From the NCBI GenBank assembly GCA_023247035.1, contig JAHFHG010000018.1, positions 1 to 39,884 of the forward strand: DNA of 39,884 bases. Reading direction: 5' to 3'. The stretch comes from Candidatus Omnitrophota bacterium (GTDB lineage Bacteria > Omnitrophota > Omnitrophia > Omnitrophales > Aquincolibacteriaceae). Made by a program: the position numbers and the translations under genes. The first letter of the stretch is position 1. Each line of letters starts with the position of its first letter. Below are positions 34,069 through 39,884 of the stretch, piece after piece. The notes beneath the pieces were generated by a model, which saw only the letters and a program-made list of their open reading frames with translations, ran no database searches and was not told the DNA's origin.

Positions 34069-34923
34069 TCAAGCGGATTGGCGTATGATCAGTTCGGGTG
34101 AGAATTCCTTTTGCACCGGGGGCTGCAATTTCCCTTCGACCAAGCCCAGCAGGATTTGGACCATTTCACGGCCCATCCGCTCGAGAGGCTGACGGATCGT
34201 CGTCAAGGAAGGAACGACATATTTCGCCCTCTCAATGCCGTCGTAACCCATCACCGCGACTTCCTCAGGGCACTTGATCCAGGATTCGCGCAAGGCCTTT
34301 AAAGCGCCGATCGCGAGATCGTCATTAAAACAAATCACCGCCCGGGGAAGCGGGTGGGAATTATGGATCATGTCCATCATTTTGAGGTAGCCGTCTTCTT
34401 CGAAGAAATAATCACATTTGCGGTAGTAAGACGGCTCAAATGACAATCCGTATTCTTTCATCAGGCGGCCATAGAACTGGAATCTTTCACGGGCGTCCAG
34501 CGAGTCCTCATCCGGCCCCTGCAGCATTCCGATCTTCCGGTAGCCCCGGTTGAGGAGATGCTTAAAAGCAAGCTCAACGCCGGTTTTATTATTGCAATAG
34601 ACAATGTTGGCCTTCACTTCCGGCGTGTAGTCATTGATAATCACCACGGGAAGTTCCGATCCCTCCAGAGATTCTCGAATGTGCTTGGGATGAATCCTCC
34701 ACGTCAAAAGCAGGAGCCCGGCGATCTCACGTTCCTTTAAAATTTTCCGCGTAGGGTCGGCATATTCTTCGTCCTTGACCATAATAAATTTGACGTCGTA
34801 ATCGCTCTCGCGCAGCGCGTCAATAATGCCGGCAATAATGCGGGTAAAATATTCGCTTTTGAAAATCTCGGGCGTGAAGGAAGTCAAAAGCCCTACCGTT
34901 CTTTGCGTTTTCATCTCGGACAT
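34069..34923 (-). CDS. LacI/GalR-type ligand-binding domain without HTH
   Basis: The 284 residues match the periplasmic-binding-protein-like effector domain of LacI/GalR regulators: RTVGLLTSFTPEIFKSEYFTRIIAGI at the start, GYRKIGMLQGP, AVICFNDDLAIGALKAL, VAVMGYDGIERAKYVVPSLTTIRQP and the C-terminal LIIRQSA. The usual N-terminal helix-turn-helix and hinge (about 60 residues) is absent: the protein begins directly at the first beta strand, and an in-frame TAA lies eight codons upstream. It has no signal peptide, so it is a cytoplasmic sugar-type sensor rather than a transport protein. A small cysteine-rich ORF ends 21 nt upstream. Confidence 0.82.
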   Translation of the reverse strand: MSEMKTQRTVGLLTSFTPEIFKSEYFTRIIAGIIDALRESDYDVKFIMVKDEEYADPTRKILKEREIAGLLLLTWRIHPKHIRESLEGSELPVVIINDYTPEVKANIVYCNNKTGVELAFKHLLNRGYRKIGMLQGPDEDSLDARERFQFYGRLMKEYGLSFEPSYYRKCDYFFEEDGYLKMMDMIHNSHPLPRAVICFNDDLAIGALKALRESWIKCPEEVAVMGYDGIERAKYVVPSLTTIRQPLERMGREMVQILLGLVEGKLQPPVQKEFSPELIIRQSA

Positions 34924-34944
34924 GGGTATTTGGAGGATAGAAAT

Positions 34945-35103
34945 TTATCTTCTTAGTTTTAAATCCGTTTTTTCAAGGATTTCAAAGGAACCCCTCCGGG
35001 CGCCGCAAACGCAAGAGCGCGGCTCACAGCAGCCCATCTTTGAAATAATCTTCCCACATTTACGGCATTTAAATTTGCATCTGAATCGGAAAAACCTCGG
35101 CAT
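34945..35103 (-). CDS. Small cysteine-rich zinc-ribbon-like protein
   Basis: This 52-residue ORF is missing from the ORF track. It begins MPRFFRFRCKFKCRKCGK and has seven cysteines as C-x3-C-x2-C-x8-CC-x4-C-x-C, with a knuckle-like CRKCG and a second CVCG, typical of small zinc ribbons. AAGGAAAGG lies just before the ATG at 35103. The N-terminal half is strongly basic. It lies between the TSP3 gene and the HTH-less LacI-type gene on the same strand. The family is not recognised; the spacing of the cysteines and the good ribosome site make it more than a chance ORF. Confidence 0.6.
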   Translation of the reverse strand: MPRFFRFRCKFKCRKCGKIISKMGCCEPRSCVCGARRGSFEILEKTDLKLRR

Positions 35104-35162
35104 TGTTCCTTTCCTTCTCGGGAACCGGCCGTGAATGACGATTGCCTCGGAAGACTGCGGAT

Positions 35163-36164
35163 CTATTCCTTTTTGTCAAGGACCCCATCCCCATCGGCGT
35201 CCGCATCTTGAGGATTGGGAATTCCGTCGCCGTCGATATCGGGGTCTTGCAGATCAGGTACCCCATCTCCATCGGTATCCTTTGTCTTTTGATCGAGAAT
35301 CCCGTCCCCATTCGCATCGGGATCGCTTGCGTTCGGTATTCCATCTCCGTCGATATCAGGATCTTGCCCATCCGGCAGACCGTCTCCGTCGGTATCCTGG
35401 AACTGTTCCGGCTGCGCTTTGGCTTTCACTTCGACCGTGGAATCCAAATCCTCTTCATTGGGAATCCCGTCGCCGTCGATATCGCCGTCCTGTTCATCCG
35501 GGATTCCGTCGCCGTCCTGATCGATTGTTTCCGTATCTTGCTTTTTCTTTTTTAAACCTTTCTGATCCGCAAGTTCATCAGGGAGGACTAAAAGTTTTTT
35601 GGTGTCGGTCAAGGCTTCGGGCTGCGTTTCCGCTTGAGCGGGATTTTCGTTTTCTGCGTCGTTTTTTTTGAATTTGAGGCCGCTCTCGGAAATCTGCTTC
35701 TGCCTTTTCTTTTGAAGCGCGTCAAGCCCGCGAAGGGAAAAATCTTCGCGCAGATTCGTTGAACGGTTTGGACCTTGGGAAGGATTTTGTTCCCCGCTAT
35801 TTTTGTCTTTCCGCTCTTTTTGCATTTCATATCCCGGATCCGGCTCCTCGGCGCTTCCCGGACTCAACGCCCCCTGATAAAAGGAATTCAGCCTGCTTCC
35901 GTTTATGGCGTAACGGCGGACCGCGGCCTGATGGGTGACGATATTTTGGGCCGGATTCTCTGCGGATAATTGAGGTGAGGTTTGTTTACTTTCCGGTTCC
36001 AAAGATTTGACCGGAGTTTGATTTTGATTCGCTTCAGGGTTGGTCGAAGGATCCGCTTGATCTTGAGCGCGTAAGGAAGGACAAAAAAGAAAGCCGGCCA
36101 GCAAAAGAAAAAGAAAACTTTTTTTCACGGAATGACAGACTTTTAACTTTTTCACTATTTCCAT
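35163..36164 (-). CDS. Secreted thrombospondin type 3 repeat protein
   Basis: The 333 residues have a signal peptide (FLFLLLAGFLFCPSLRAQ), a long low-complexity polar region rich in Gln, Asn, Glu and Pro (about 34-210), and eight DxDxDG-type calcium-binding repeats in the last 120 residues. Each repeat is like DTDGDGLPDGQDPDIDGDGIPN, the thrombospondin type 3 pattern. Such proteins are secreted or surface-exposed and often have an extra C-terminal domain such as OmpA, which is absent here; the protein ends right after the repeats with DKKE. GGGAGG sits 8 nt before the ATG, and a good sigma70 promoter lies upstream. The function is unknown. Confidence 0.8.
   Translation of the reverse strand: MEIVKKLKVCHSVKKSFLFLLLAGFLFCPSLRAQDQADPSTNPEANQNQTPVKSLEPESKQTSPQLSAENPAQNIVTHQAAVRRYAINGSRLNSFYQGALSPGSAEEPDPGYEMQKERKDKNSGEQNPSQGPNRSTNLREDFSLRGLDALQKKRQKQISESGLKFKKNDAENENPAQAETQPEALTDTKKLLVLPDELADQKGLKKKKQDTETIDQDGDGIPDEQDGDIDGDGIPNEEDLDSTVEVKAKAQPEQFQDTDGDGLPDGQDPDIDGDGIPNASDPDANGDGILDQKTKDTDGDGVPDLQDPDIDGDGIPNPQDADADGDGVLDKKE
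35175..35522 (-). repeat. TSP3 calcium-binding repeat array
   Basis: The array covers residues 215-330 of the TSP3 protein. There are two 35-residue blocks (257-291 and 296-330) of the same design, with a shorter related block at 215-239 before them. DPDIDGDGIPN occurs in both full blocks and a related DGDIDGDGIPN in the first, so the array probably grew by duplication. Confidence 0.8.
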
Positions 36165-36205
36165 AAAGGCAACCTCCCGGTAAAAGTTATTTTAACCTAT
36201 TTAAA

Positions 36206-36234
36206 AGTATAATGTTCCTTACGGAGATTGTCAA
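36206..36234 (-). promoter_or_regulatory. Sigma70 promoter of the TSP3 gene
   Basis: A perfect TTGACA (36234-36229) is followed 17 nt later by TATACT (36211-36206), which matches five of six. The leader to the ATG at 36164 is about 35 nt and includes GGGAGG. This gives the TSP3 gene its own promoter, apart from the genes upstream. Confidence 0.8.
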
Positions 36235-36260
36235 AAAACCTAACCTTGAAAAAGGAATCA

Positions 36261-36836
36261 TTATTTATCCCTTTTAATAGGAATGGGTTGTGAGAGGCTT
36301 GCCTTGGAAATTTGCTGAAAATTATCCTTTTCCGGATTGGATCGGGTGGAGGCCAATCCGGATGAAAGTGCGCCGGCAGCGACAGCGCCTCCAGCCGCTC
36401 CGTAAACTCCAGCTCCTCCACTTGCGCCCGCCGCGGCCGATGAAGCGGGAATCGCAGCCGATGCGGTCACACCTCCGGCGGCTCCCAGCGCCGCCAGGCT
36501 CGCGGCAAAAATATAGATTTTTTTACGGTCGCTGGACGGGCCTTCATAAGAAATTTCCCCCGAATTTACTTTGGGATCCAGCAAGCGATAGTCAGGCCGT
36601 TTATATTTTTTCTGAGGGCCGTCTTTTGCGCTTTGATCCGGAAGGCGATCTTCAGCCGCCACACTCACATACGGACGTTTTGTTATCGGATGCTCTCTGA
36701 CGATGACTCGGGTATGAGTTTCTTCGATGACCTCAGAAGCATAAGTGAATTGGAAAAGAAAAAAAATTCCCGCAATCGCTGCGCTCACTACGCTCGCTAC
36801 GCTCGCAAAAAAAAATCTTATCCCTCGCCGTCTCAA
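36261..36836 (-). CDS. Gly/Ala-rich secreted protein of unknown function
   Basis: This protein of 191 residues is not recognised. A TTG at 36836, with GGAAGGAG 5 nt upstream, is the likely start; the track's start at 36923 lies inside the preceding gene. The N-terminus RRRGIRFFFASVASVVSAAIAGIFFLF is a signal peptide followed by a charged region with REHPITKRPYVSVAAEDRL. Near residues 105-165 there is a hydrophobic Gly/Ala-rich segment (LAALGAAGGVTASAAIP, then GGAGVYGAAGGAVAAGALSSG) like a glycine-zipper region, which could pack into a membrane. The signal peptide core is encoded by a 9-bp tandem repeat. It follows the lipoprotein-like gene by one base, so they are coupled. Confidence 0.6.
   Translation of the reverse strand: MRRRGIRFFFASVASVVSAAIAGIFFLFQFTYASEVIEETHTRVIVREHPITKRPYVSVAAEDRLPDQSAKDGPQKKYKRPDYRLLDPKVNSGEISYEGPSSDRKKIYIFAASLAALGAAGGVTASAAIPASSAAAGASGGAGVYGAAGGAVAAGALSSGLASTRSNPEKDNFQQISKASLSQPIPIKRDK
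36771..36806 (-). repeat. Four 9-bp tandem repeats encoding a signal peptide core
   Basis: On the coding strand the units are GCGAGCGTA, GCGAGCGTA, GTGAGCGCA and GCGATTGCG, read in frame as ASV-ASV-VSA-AIA. They make up most of the hydrophobic core of the signal peptide. The GCGAGCGTA unit is a simple short repeat of a kind I recall being common in bacteria. Confidence 0.85.
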
Positions 36837-36837
36837 G

Positions 36838-37458
36838 TTAACTCCTTCCTTCCCAGCTCCCCGATAAAATAGAATCCTGAAGAAACTGAACAATCCCGCG
36901 GATATTATTTTCAAGCGCAGCATTCAGGTTCACCTCGGGACCGCCTTTTTTTGCAAAGACGCCTTCTGCGTCGCTGACGCCCGTCGCTTCGAATTTCGCA
37001 AGCAAATGCAGGCCTGAATCAAAGACCGCCGTCTCCGTCCTGACCGCCACCGCCTGGCCTTTCCAGGTCACCCGGTTTTGGAAATCTTTGATGCGGACTG
37101 CGGCAAGGTAAGGGATCCCGTAGCGTTTCAAAATTTGGGCGTCGGGTTCCACTTCCATAAAAATAAACTCCTCGAAGCCCTCCTGAAAAGCCTCAATAAG
37201 CATCGGGCTCAGGGCCTCGCCCACGTAATAAGTTTGAGGATCCGCGTTCCAGGACCCTTTATTCGCGGCGCGGTACTGAAGAAGATGGGGATCCAGATAA
37301 AGCGCGAGCCGGGTCGGGACAGGATAAACTTGTCGGATAAAATTTTCCGACAGGAGCCCGGGGGCGTGAATGTTCCAGCCAAAGAGGCGCGCGCAATTCA
37401 GATGGAAAAAAAAGAGAAGAAAATAAATAAGAAAAAACCTTCTTCTAAAACGAAACAC
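36838..37458 (-). CDS. Probable secreted or lipoprotein of unknown function
   Basis: The 206 residues start with a basic, very hydrophobic leader (FRRRFFLIYFLLFFFHLNCARLFGWN). The HLNC could be a lipobox, although Asn at -1 is unusual. The rest is a mixed alpha/beta domain with GEALSPMLIEAFQEGFEEFIFMEVEPD and RYGIPYLAAVRIKDF, resembling in layout the auxiliary lipoproteins of envelope transport systems; no family is certain. The GTG start overlaps the glycoamylase-like gene by 14 nt, and its end is one base from the next gene, so it is cotranscribed with both. Confidence 0.65.
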   Translation of the reverse strand: MFRFRRRFFLIYFLLFFFHLNCARLFGWNIHAPGLLSENFIRQVYPVPTRLALYLDPHLLQYRAANKGSWNADPQTYYVGEALSPMLIEAFQEGFEEFIFMEVEPDAQILKRYGIPYLAAVRIKDFQNRVTWKGQAVAVRTETAVFDSGLHLLAKFEATGVSDAEGVFAKKGGPEVNLNAALENNIRGIVQFLQDSILSGSWEGRS

Positions 37459-38791
37459 GGCGGCCTGAGTCCCAGGACCTTCCTTCGGGGATAGACGCAG
37501 GCGCCAGCTCCACCTGAGGCAGCCTATTCAGTATTTCAAAACCTCTCTGGACGACCGCGTCCCTGCCGAAGCTCTGCCGCACCACGCCTCCGTAAAGAAG
37601 ATTTGCGAGGGAAAGGAACCCGGCCGCCTGGCTTAGGGTGACATATTGTTTTGAGACTTCCCCGGTCCTCCAATTCAGGGAATCCCGAAATCCCAAGGTT
37701 GCTCCTTGTGAATTGATTTGCGGACGCGCTCCCAATTCCTCAGCTTTCTTTAAATTTTTATAGACCTCTTTTGGAAAATAGCCCACAGCCATCATCGAAG
37801 CGTAAGGCGCCACAATTTCATCGCGGAGTTCGCCGGCCGTCAGATATCTCCCTTGAGGCGTCTGGCTGGGGGACCACCCCCAAACAGGGGCCTTTATTTT
37901 CCCGGCGCGTTTCATCTGATAACGGGTATAATTTTTTTGGGAACCTCCCATTTCCTCTTCTCCTTCGTCCATAAAAATCCCCGCAAAGTACTGCGGCAAA
38001 AAACCTCCTTCTTCAGGACCGGACATAAAAAAACTCTCTCCCTCCTTCTCGCGCGGATCCCGAACCAGGGCAAACCAGTGGTCTTTAGGAACAAGTTTTC
38101 TGGCAATCAGATAGAAGCTCAAAAGACGGGTCTCGGAAGCGAAGTGTTTGTAATACCAATGCCCCCAAGGCTGAAAAATTGCGAAATTTTGAGTTTTCAT
38201 ATTGTAGCCGCCCTTCAGCCAGCCCTGATAAGGATCATACAGGCTTTTAAAGTCCGCGTTCAGAAGCATCCGTTCAATCTCCCCGGCAAACTCCGGAAAG
38301 GTTGTTTTCACAACAATGAGGCCTCCCAAAAGGCTTGCCAAATGAGGGCCGTAGGAAAATTCTTCCCCGTAGGTCGGCTTAAGGGTCCTGACGAGAATCC
38401 ACGGGCTGGGGAATCCCCTCCAAGCGGGAATACTCTTGATGCTGGCAAGGGCCTGCCGGACACGGCCTGCAGCCTCGTCCCGGGAAATAAGCCCGGTCTG
38501 ATAGGCGACCGCGGCCGAGGCAAGATAAAGCCCCACGTTCATCAGTGAGGTAGGCGGCTGCTTGGCGCTTGAATCATAAGGGAGCCCCGTACTTTTTTCT
38601 ACGTAAGCTGAAAGGTAATCCCACATATCCTTATAAAGGGAAGAAAAATAATCTTGTTCTTCGCGGCTCAGTTTCTTTAAAGGGGAAATTTCGCGGGCGC
38701 TGTAAACCGGAGGCGATAAAGGGAGGCCGGAGAGGATAAAAAGAAAAAGCAAGATCGCAGAAATTTTAAACAGGCCGCGTCGCCGCCGCAT
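37445..38791 (-). CDS. Secreted glycoamylase-like protein (PF10091-type)
   Basis: A signal peptide (ISAILLFLFILSGLPLSPPVYSA) is followed by an alpha-toroid type domain. The segments SLMNVGLYLASAAVAYQTGLISRDEA, IPAWRGFPSPWILVRTLKP, VWGWSPSQTPQGRYL, VAPYASMMAVGYFPKEVYKNL and LGFRDSLNW line up with the glycoamylase-like family, which includes beta-1,2-glucan-acting enzymes (GH144). The enzyme is probably periplasmic or surface-exposed and acts on a glucan or a similar polysaccharide; substrate choice is inference. The 448-residue length is typical. GGCGGGA precedes the ATG at about 7 nt, and a possible -10 TATGAT lies 34 nt upstream. Confidence 0.78.
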   Translation of the reverse strand: MRRRRGLFKISAILLFLFILSGLPLSPPVYSAREISPLKKLSREEQDYFSSLYKDMWDYLSAYVEKSTGLPYDSSAKQPPTSLMNVGLYLASAAVAYQTGLISRDEAAGRVRQALASIKSIPAWRGFPSPWILVRTLKPTYGEEFSYGPHLASLLGGLIVVKTTFPEFAGEIERMLLNADFKSLYDPYQGWLKGGYNMKTQNFAIFQPWGHWYYKHFASETRLLSFYLIARKLVPKDHWFALVRDPREKEGESFFMSGPEEGGFLPQYFAGIFMDEGEEEMGGSQKNYTRYQMKRAGKIKAPVWGWSPSQTPQGRYLTAGELRDEIVAPYASMMAVGYFPKEVYKNLKKAEELGARPQINSQGATLGFRDSLNWRTGEVSKQYVTLSQAAGFLSLANLLYGGVVRQSFGRDAVVQRGFEILNRLPQVELAPASIPEGRSWDSGRRVSF

Positions 38792-38872
38792 TTTGAATCC
38801 CGCCTTTCAGAAGGAATTTTCTTTATCATACGCCCACAGAAGGATAGGATGCAAAAAATTTTTATTCCCGGC

Positions 38873-39175
38873 CTACAAGGACGCGGCAAAGGGAAAACTT
38901 CCGGGATCAGCCAGGGATTGATAGGCTGCGAACCGCGGCAGAAAATCCTTGGCAATAAAGGGACAGGAAGGGACGACGCGGCACCCTTCTTTTGAGGCGT
39001 ATTCGAAGGCTGCAATTAAAAGTTTGGCCGTAATTCCCCGGTTCCGGTAAGGATCCGGGACGTAAATGTGGTAGAAGTCCAGCGCCTTTCCCTGTCGGGC
39101 ATAAAGAAGCACGGCTCGGTAGACGCCCAAATCCGTCCAAAATAATTTTTGGCCGGGATCATGCTCAATTTTCAT
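38873..39175 (-). CDS. GNAT-family acetyltransferase, short YjdJ-like type
   Basis: The 100 residues match the small GNAT family (PF14542-like): LLYARQGKALDFYHIYVPDPYRNRGITAKLLIAAFEYASKEGCRVVPSCPFIAKDF. The RNRGITAKLL segment is the acetyl-CoA phosphate-binding loop, in the place of the usual RG-x-GIA. Its substrate is unknown. The ATG overlaps the stop of the upstream gene by 4 nt (ATGA), so it is translationally coupled to it. The C-terminus ends a little past the conserved core. Confidence 0.85.
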   Translation of the reverse strand: MKIEHDPGQKLFWTDLGVYRAVLLYARQGKALDFYHIYVPDPYRNRGITAKLLIAAFEYASKEGCRVVPSCPFIAKDFLPRFAAYQSLADPGSFPFAASL

Positions 39176-39672
39176 TGCGGGAGAGTTCCGGCTTCAGAGG
39201 CGCGCGCTGAGGTTTGAAGGCGCTTCTCTAAAACATTCAACTCATTGAGCAGCACCTCGGCCGCAGGATAAATTTTTCCGTCGGGGAATTGTATTCCGTA
39301 GTCTTCTCCGGTCCTGGAAGAGCGCCCCGCCACCTTCTCGATAAAATCAACGGCTTCCTTAATCAAATCAAAACGCCGCTGATACTTCAACGTCAGATGC
39401 GTCGCCGCTCTTGAACCATTGAAAGATTTCCCGTTTCTCATAAAACTATAGGGGGACTGCCGGATTCGAGAAATCAAATAGGCGATCTTAGCCCGTTCGC
39501 GAGAAATCCCGGCTTCGCTTGCAAGAATTTTCAGGAAAAAAGGATTTGTTTCGATCTGATCCGCCGGCGAAAGAAGAATACCCGGGGGTGTCTTGGGGAC
39601 GGCCTTTAAAAAAGCTGAAAAAATAAACGCCAAAGCTATCAGAGCAAAACCGGGGGGGAATTTTTTAGCCAT
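39172..39672 (-). CDS. Secreted DUF5329-like protein
   Basis: The 166 residues begin with a signal peptide (PGFALIALAFIFSAFLKAVP). The core SRIRQSPYSFMRNGKSFNGSRAATHLTLKYQRRFDLIKEAVDFIEKVAGRSSRTGEDYGIQFPDGKIYPAAEVLLNEL is the DUF5329 pattern as I recall it. Its function is unknown. It precedes the GNAT gene with a 4-nt overlap. An extended -10 TGATATAAT ends 12 nt before the ATG and no Shine-Dalgarno site is present. Confidence 0.75.
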   Translation of the reverse strand: MAKKFPPGFALIALAFIFSAFLKAVPKTPPGILLSPADQIETNPFFLKILASEAGISRERAKIAYLISRIRQSPYSFMRNGKSFNGSRAATHLTLKYQRRFDLIKEAVDFIEKVAGRSSRTGEDYGIQFPDGKIYPAAEVLLNELNVLEKRLQTSARASEAGTLPQ

Positions 39673-39684
39673 TTTAAGGAGGGA

Positions 39685-39693
39685 ATTATATCA
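39685..39693 (-). promoter_or_regulatory. Extended -10 promoter of the DUF5329-like gene
   Basis: On the minus strand TGATATAAT (39693-39685) is the same nine bases as before mcsA. It ends 12 nt before the ATG. The bases between (TCCCTCCTTAAA) are pyrimidine-rich and cannot act as a ribosome-binding site. Confidence 0.55.
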
Positions 39694-39715
39694 AAACTTA
39701 AGCGCTGATTCATTT

Positions 39716-39740
39716 AAAAATTAGGCCGGCGCTTCGCCGG
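39716..39740 (-). terminator. Intrinsic terminator of the gene entering from the right
   Basis: On the minus strand CCGGCG-AAG-CGCCGG is a perfect 6-bp GC stem, followed two bases later by TAATTTTTA. It lies 31 nt after the stop of the partial gene at the right edge. Confidence 0.7.
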
Positions 39741-39771
39741 ATCGTAAGGTTCAAAAGATTCCGTGGGAGGC

Positions 39772-39884
39772 CTAAGCCGCCGCCTCGCCTTCCCGCTGGA
39801 TGGTCAGCGAGTGGAAAATGATTTGAAGGATCGCATCGTCCGGCCCCTGGCGGATCAGGCGCGGATTGGCTTCAAAAATAAGTT
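39772..39884 (-). CDS. 3' end of an unidentified gene
   Basis: An open minus-strand frame comes in from the right edge and ends with TAG at 39772. The last 36 residues start LIFEANPRLIRQGPDDAILQ and end with EGEAAA. The family is not recognised from this fragment. A terminator just downstream supports a real gene end. Confidence 0.5.
   Translation of the reverse strand, partial: LIFEANPRLIRQGPDDAILQIIFHSLTIQREGEAAA

Noticed and set aside
35175-35522. CRISPR-like array because of regular short repeats
   Set aside because: The repeats are in-frame TSP3 codons without unique spacers, and no cas genes are near.

Overview
The window is a dense, mostly minus-strand piece of a bacterial chromosome with moderate GC. 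There are no rRNA or tRNA genes, IS elements, CRISPR arrays or phage genes. The organism is a diderm, because it has Mla/MCE phospholipid transport, Lol lipoprotein export and many secreted proteins. It also carries the arginine-phosphorylation set McsA-McsB-ClpC and a YacL-type PIN/TRAM protein, which are best known from Firmicutes (McsA/McsB are also known in chlamydiae). This combination, plus many small secreted proteins of unknown function, suggests a PVC-related candidate lineage such as Omnitrophota. The assignment is an inference that a marker-gene tree would have to test.

Region 1 (1-12434, all minus) reads as one long operon: mcsA, mcsB, clpC, mlaE, mlaF, mlaD, a yacL-like gene, ispDF, gltX, cysS, tmk and a gene cut by the left edge. 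Apart from the mla block, the order closely follows the Firmicutes mcsA-mcsB-clpC-(radA-disA)-yacL-ispD-ispF-gltX-cysS cluster. Here mlaEFD sits where radA-disA would be and no ctsR is seen. cysS carries an in-frame palindromic insertion. Region 2 (12511-16946, minus) is lysS-lolC-lolD-ilvE behind a near-consensus sigma70 promoter. Region 3 (16999-21420) is a divergent metF/metH pair for methionine synthesis.

Region 4 (21596-28034, minus) is a complete SUF iron-sulfur operon, rrf2-sufB-sufC-sufD-sufS-sufU-nfu. An IscR-like palindrome lies over the rrf2 promoter, which suggests feedback control by cluster status. Region 5 (28198-32237) holds a secreted Asp-box propeller protein, a YkgJ-type cysteine-cluster protein and a Ski2-like helicase.

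Region 6 (32239-39884, minus) is accessory and envelope-related. It has a CYTH protein overlapped by a secreted unknown, a LacI-type sensor domain without its DNA-binding domain, and a small cysteine-rich ORF missing from the ORF track. It continues with a secreted thrombospondin-type-3 repeat protein, a Gly/Ala-rich secreted protein, a probable lipoprotein, a glycoamylase-like (PF10091-type) secreted enzyme, a GNAT acetyltransferase, a DUF5329-like protein and the end of another gene at the right edge.

Several genes (mcsA, metF, metH, the helicase and the DUF5329-like gene) have a -10-like hexamer ending only 10-12 nt before the ATG and no Shine-Dalgarno sequence. Others (clpC, sufB, yacL, the TSP3 gene) have strong GGAGG-type sites. 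Leaderless transcription of a subset of genes is a reasonable hypothesis. No gene-free stretch exceeds 300 bases; the longest are 21421-21595 and 28035-28197.
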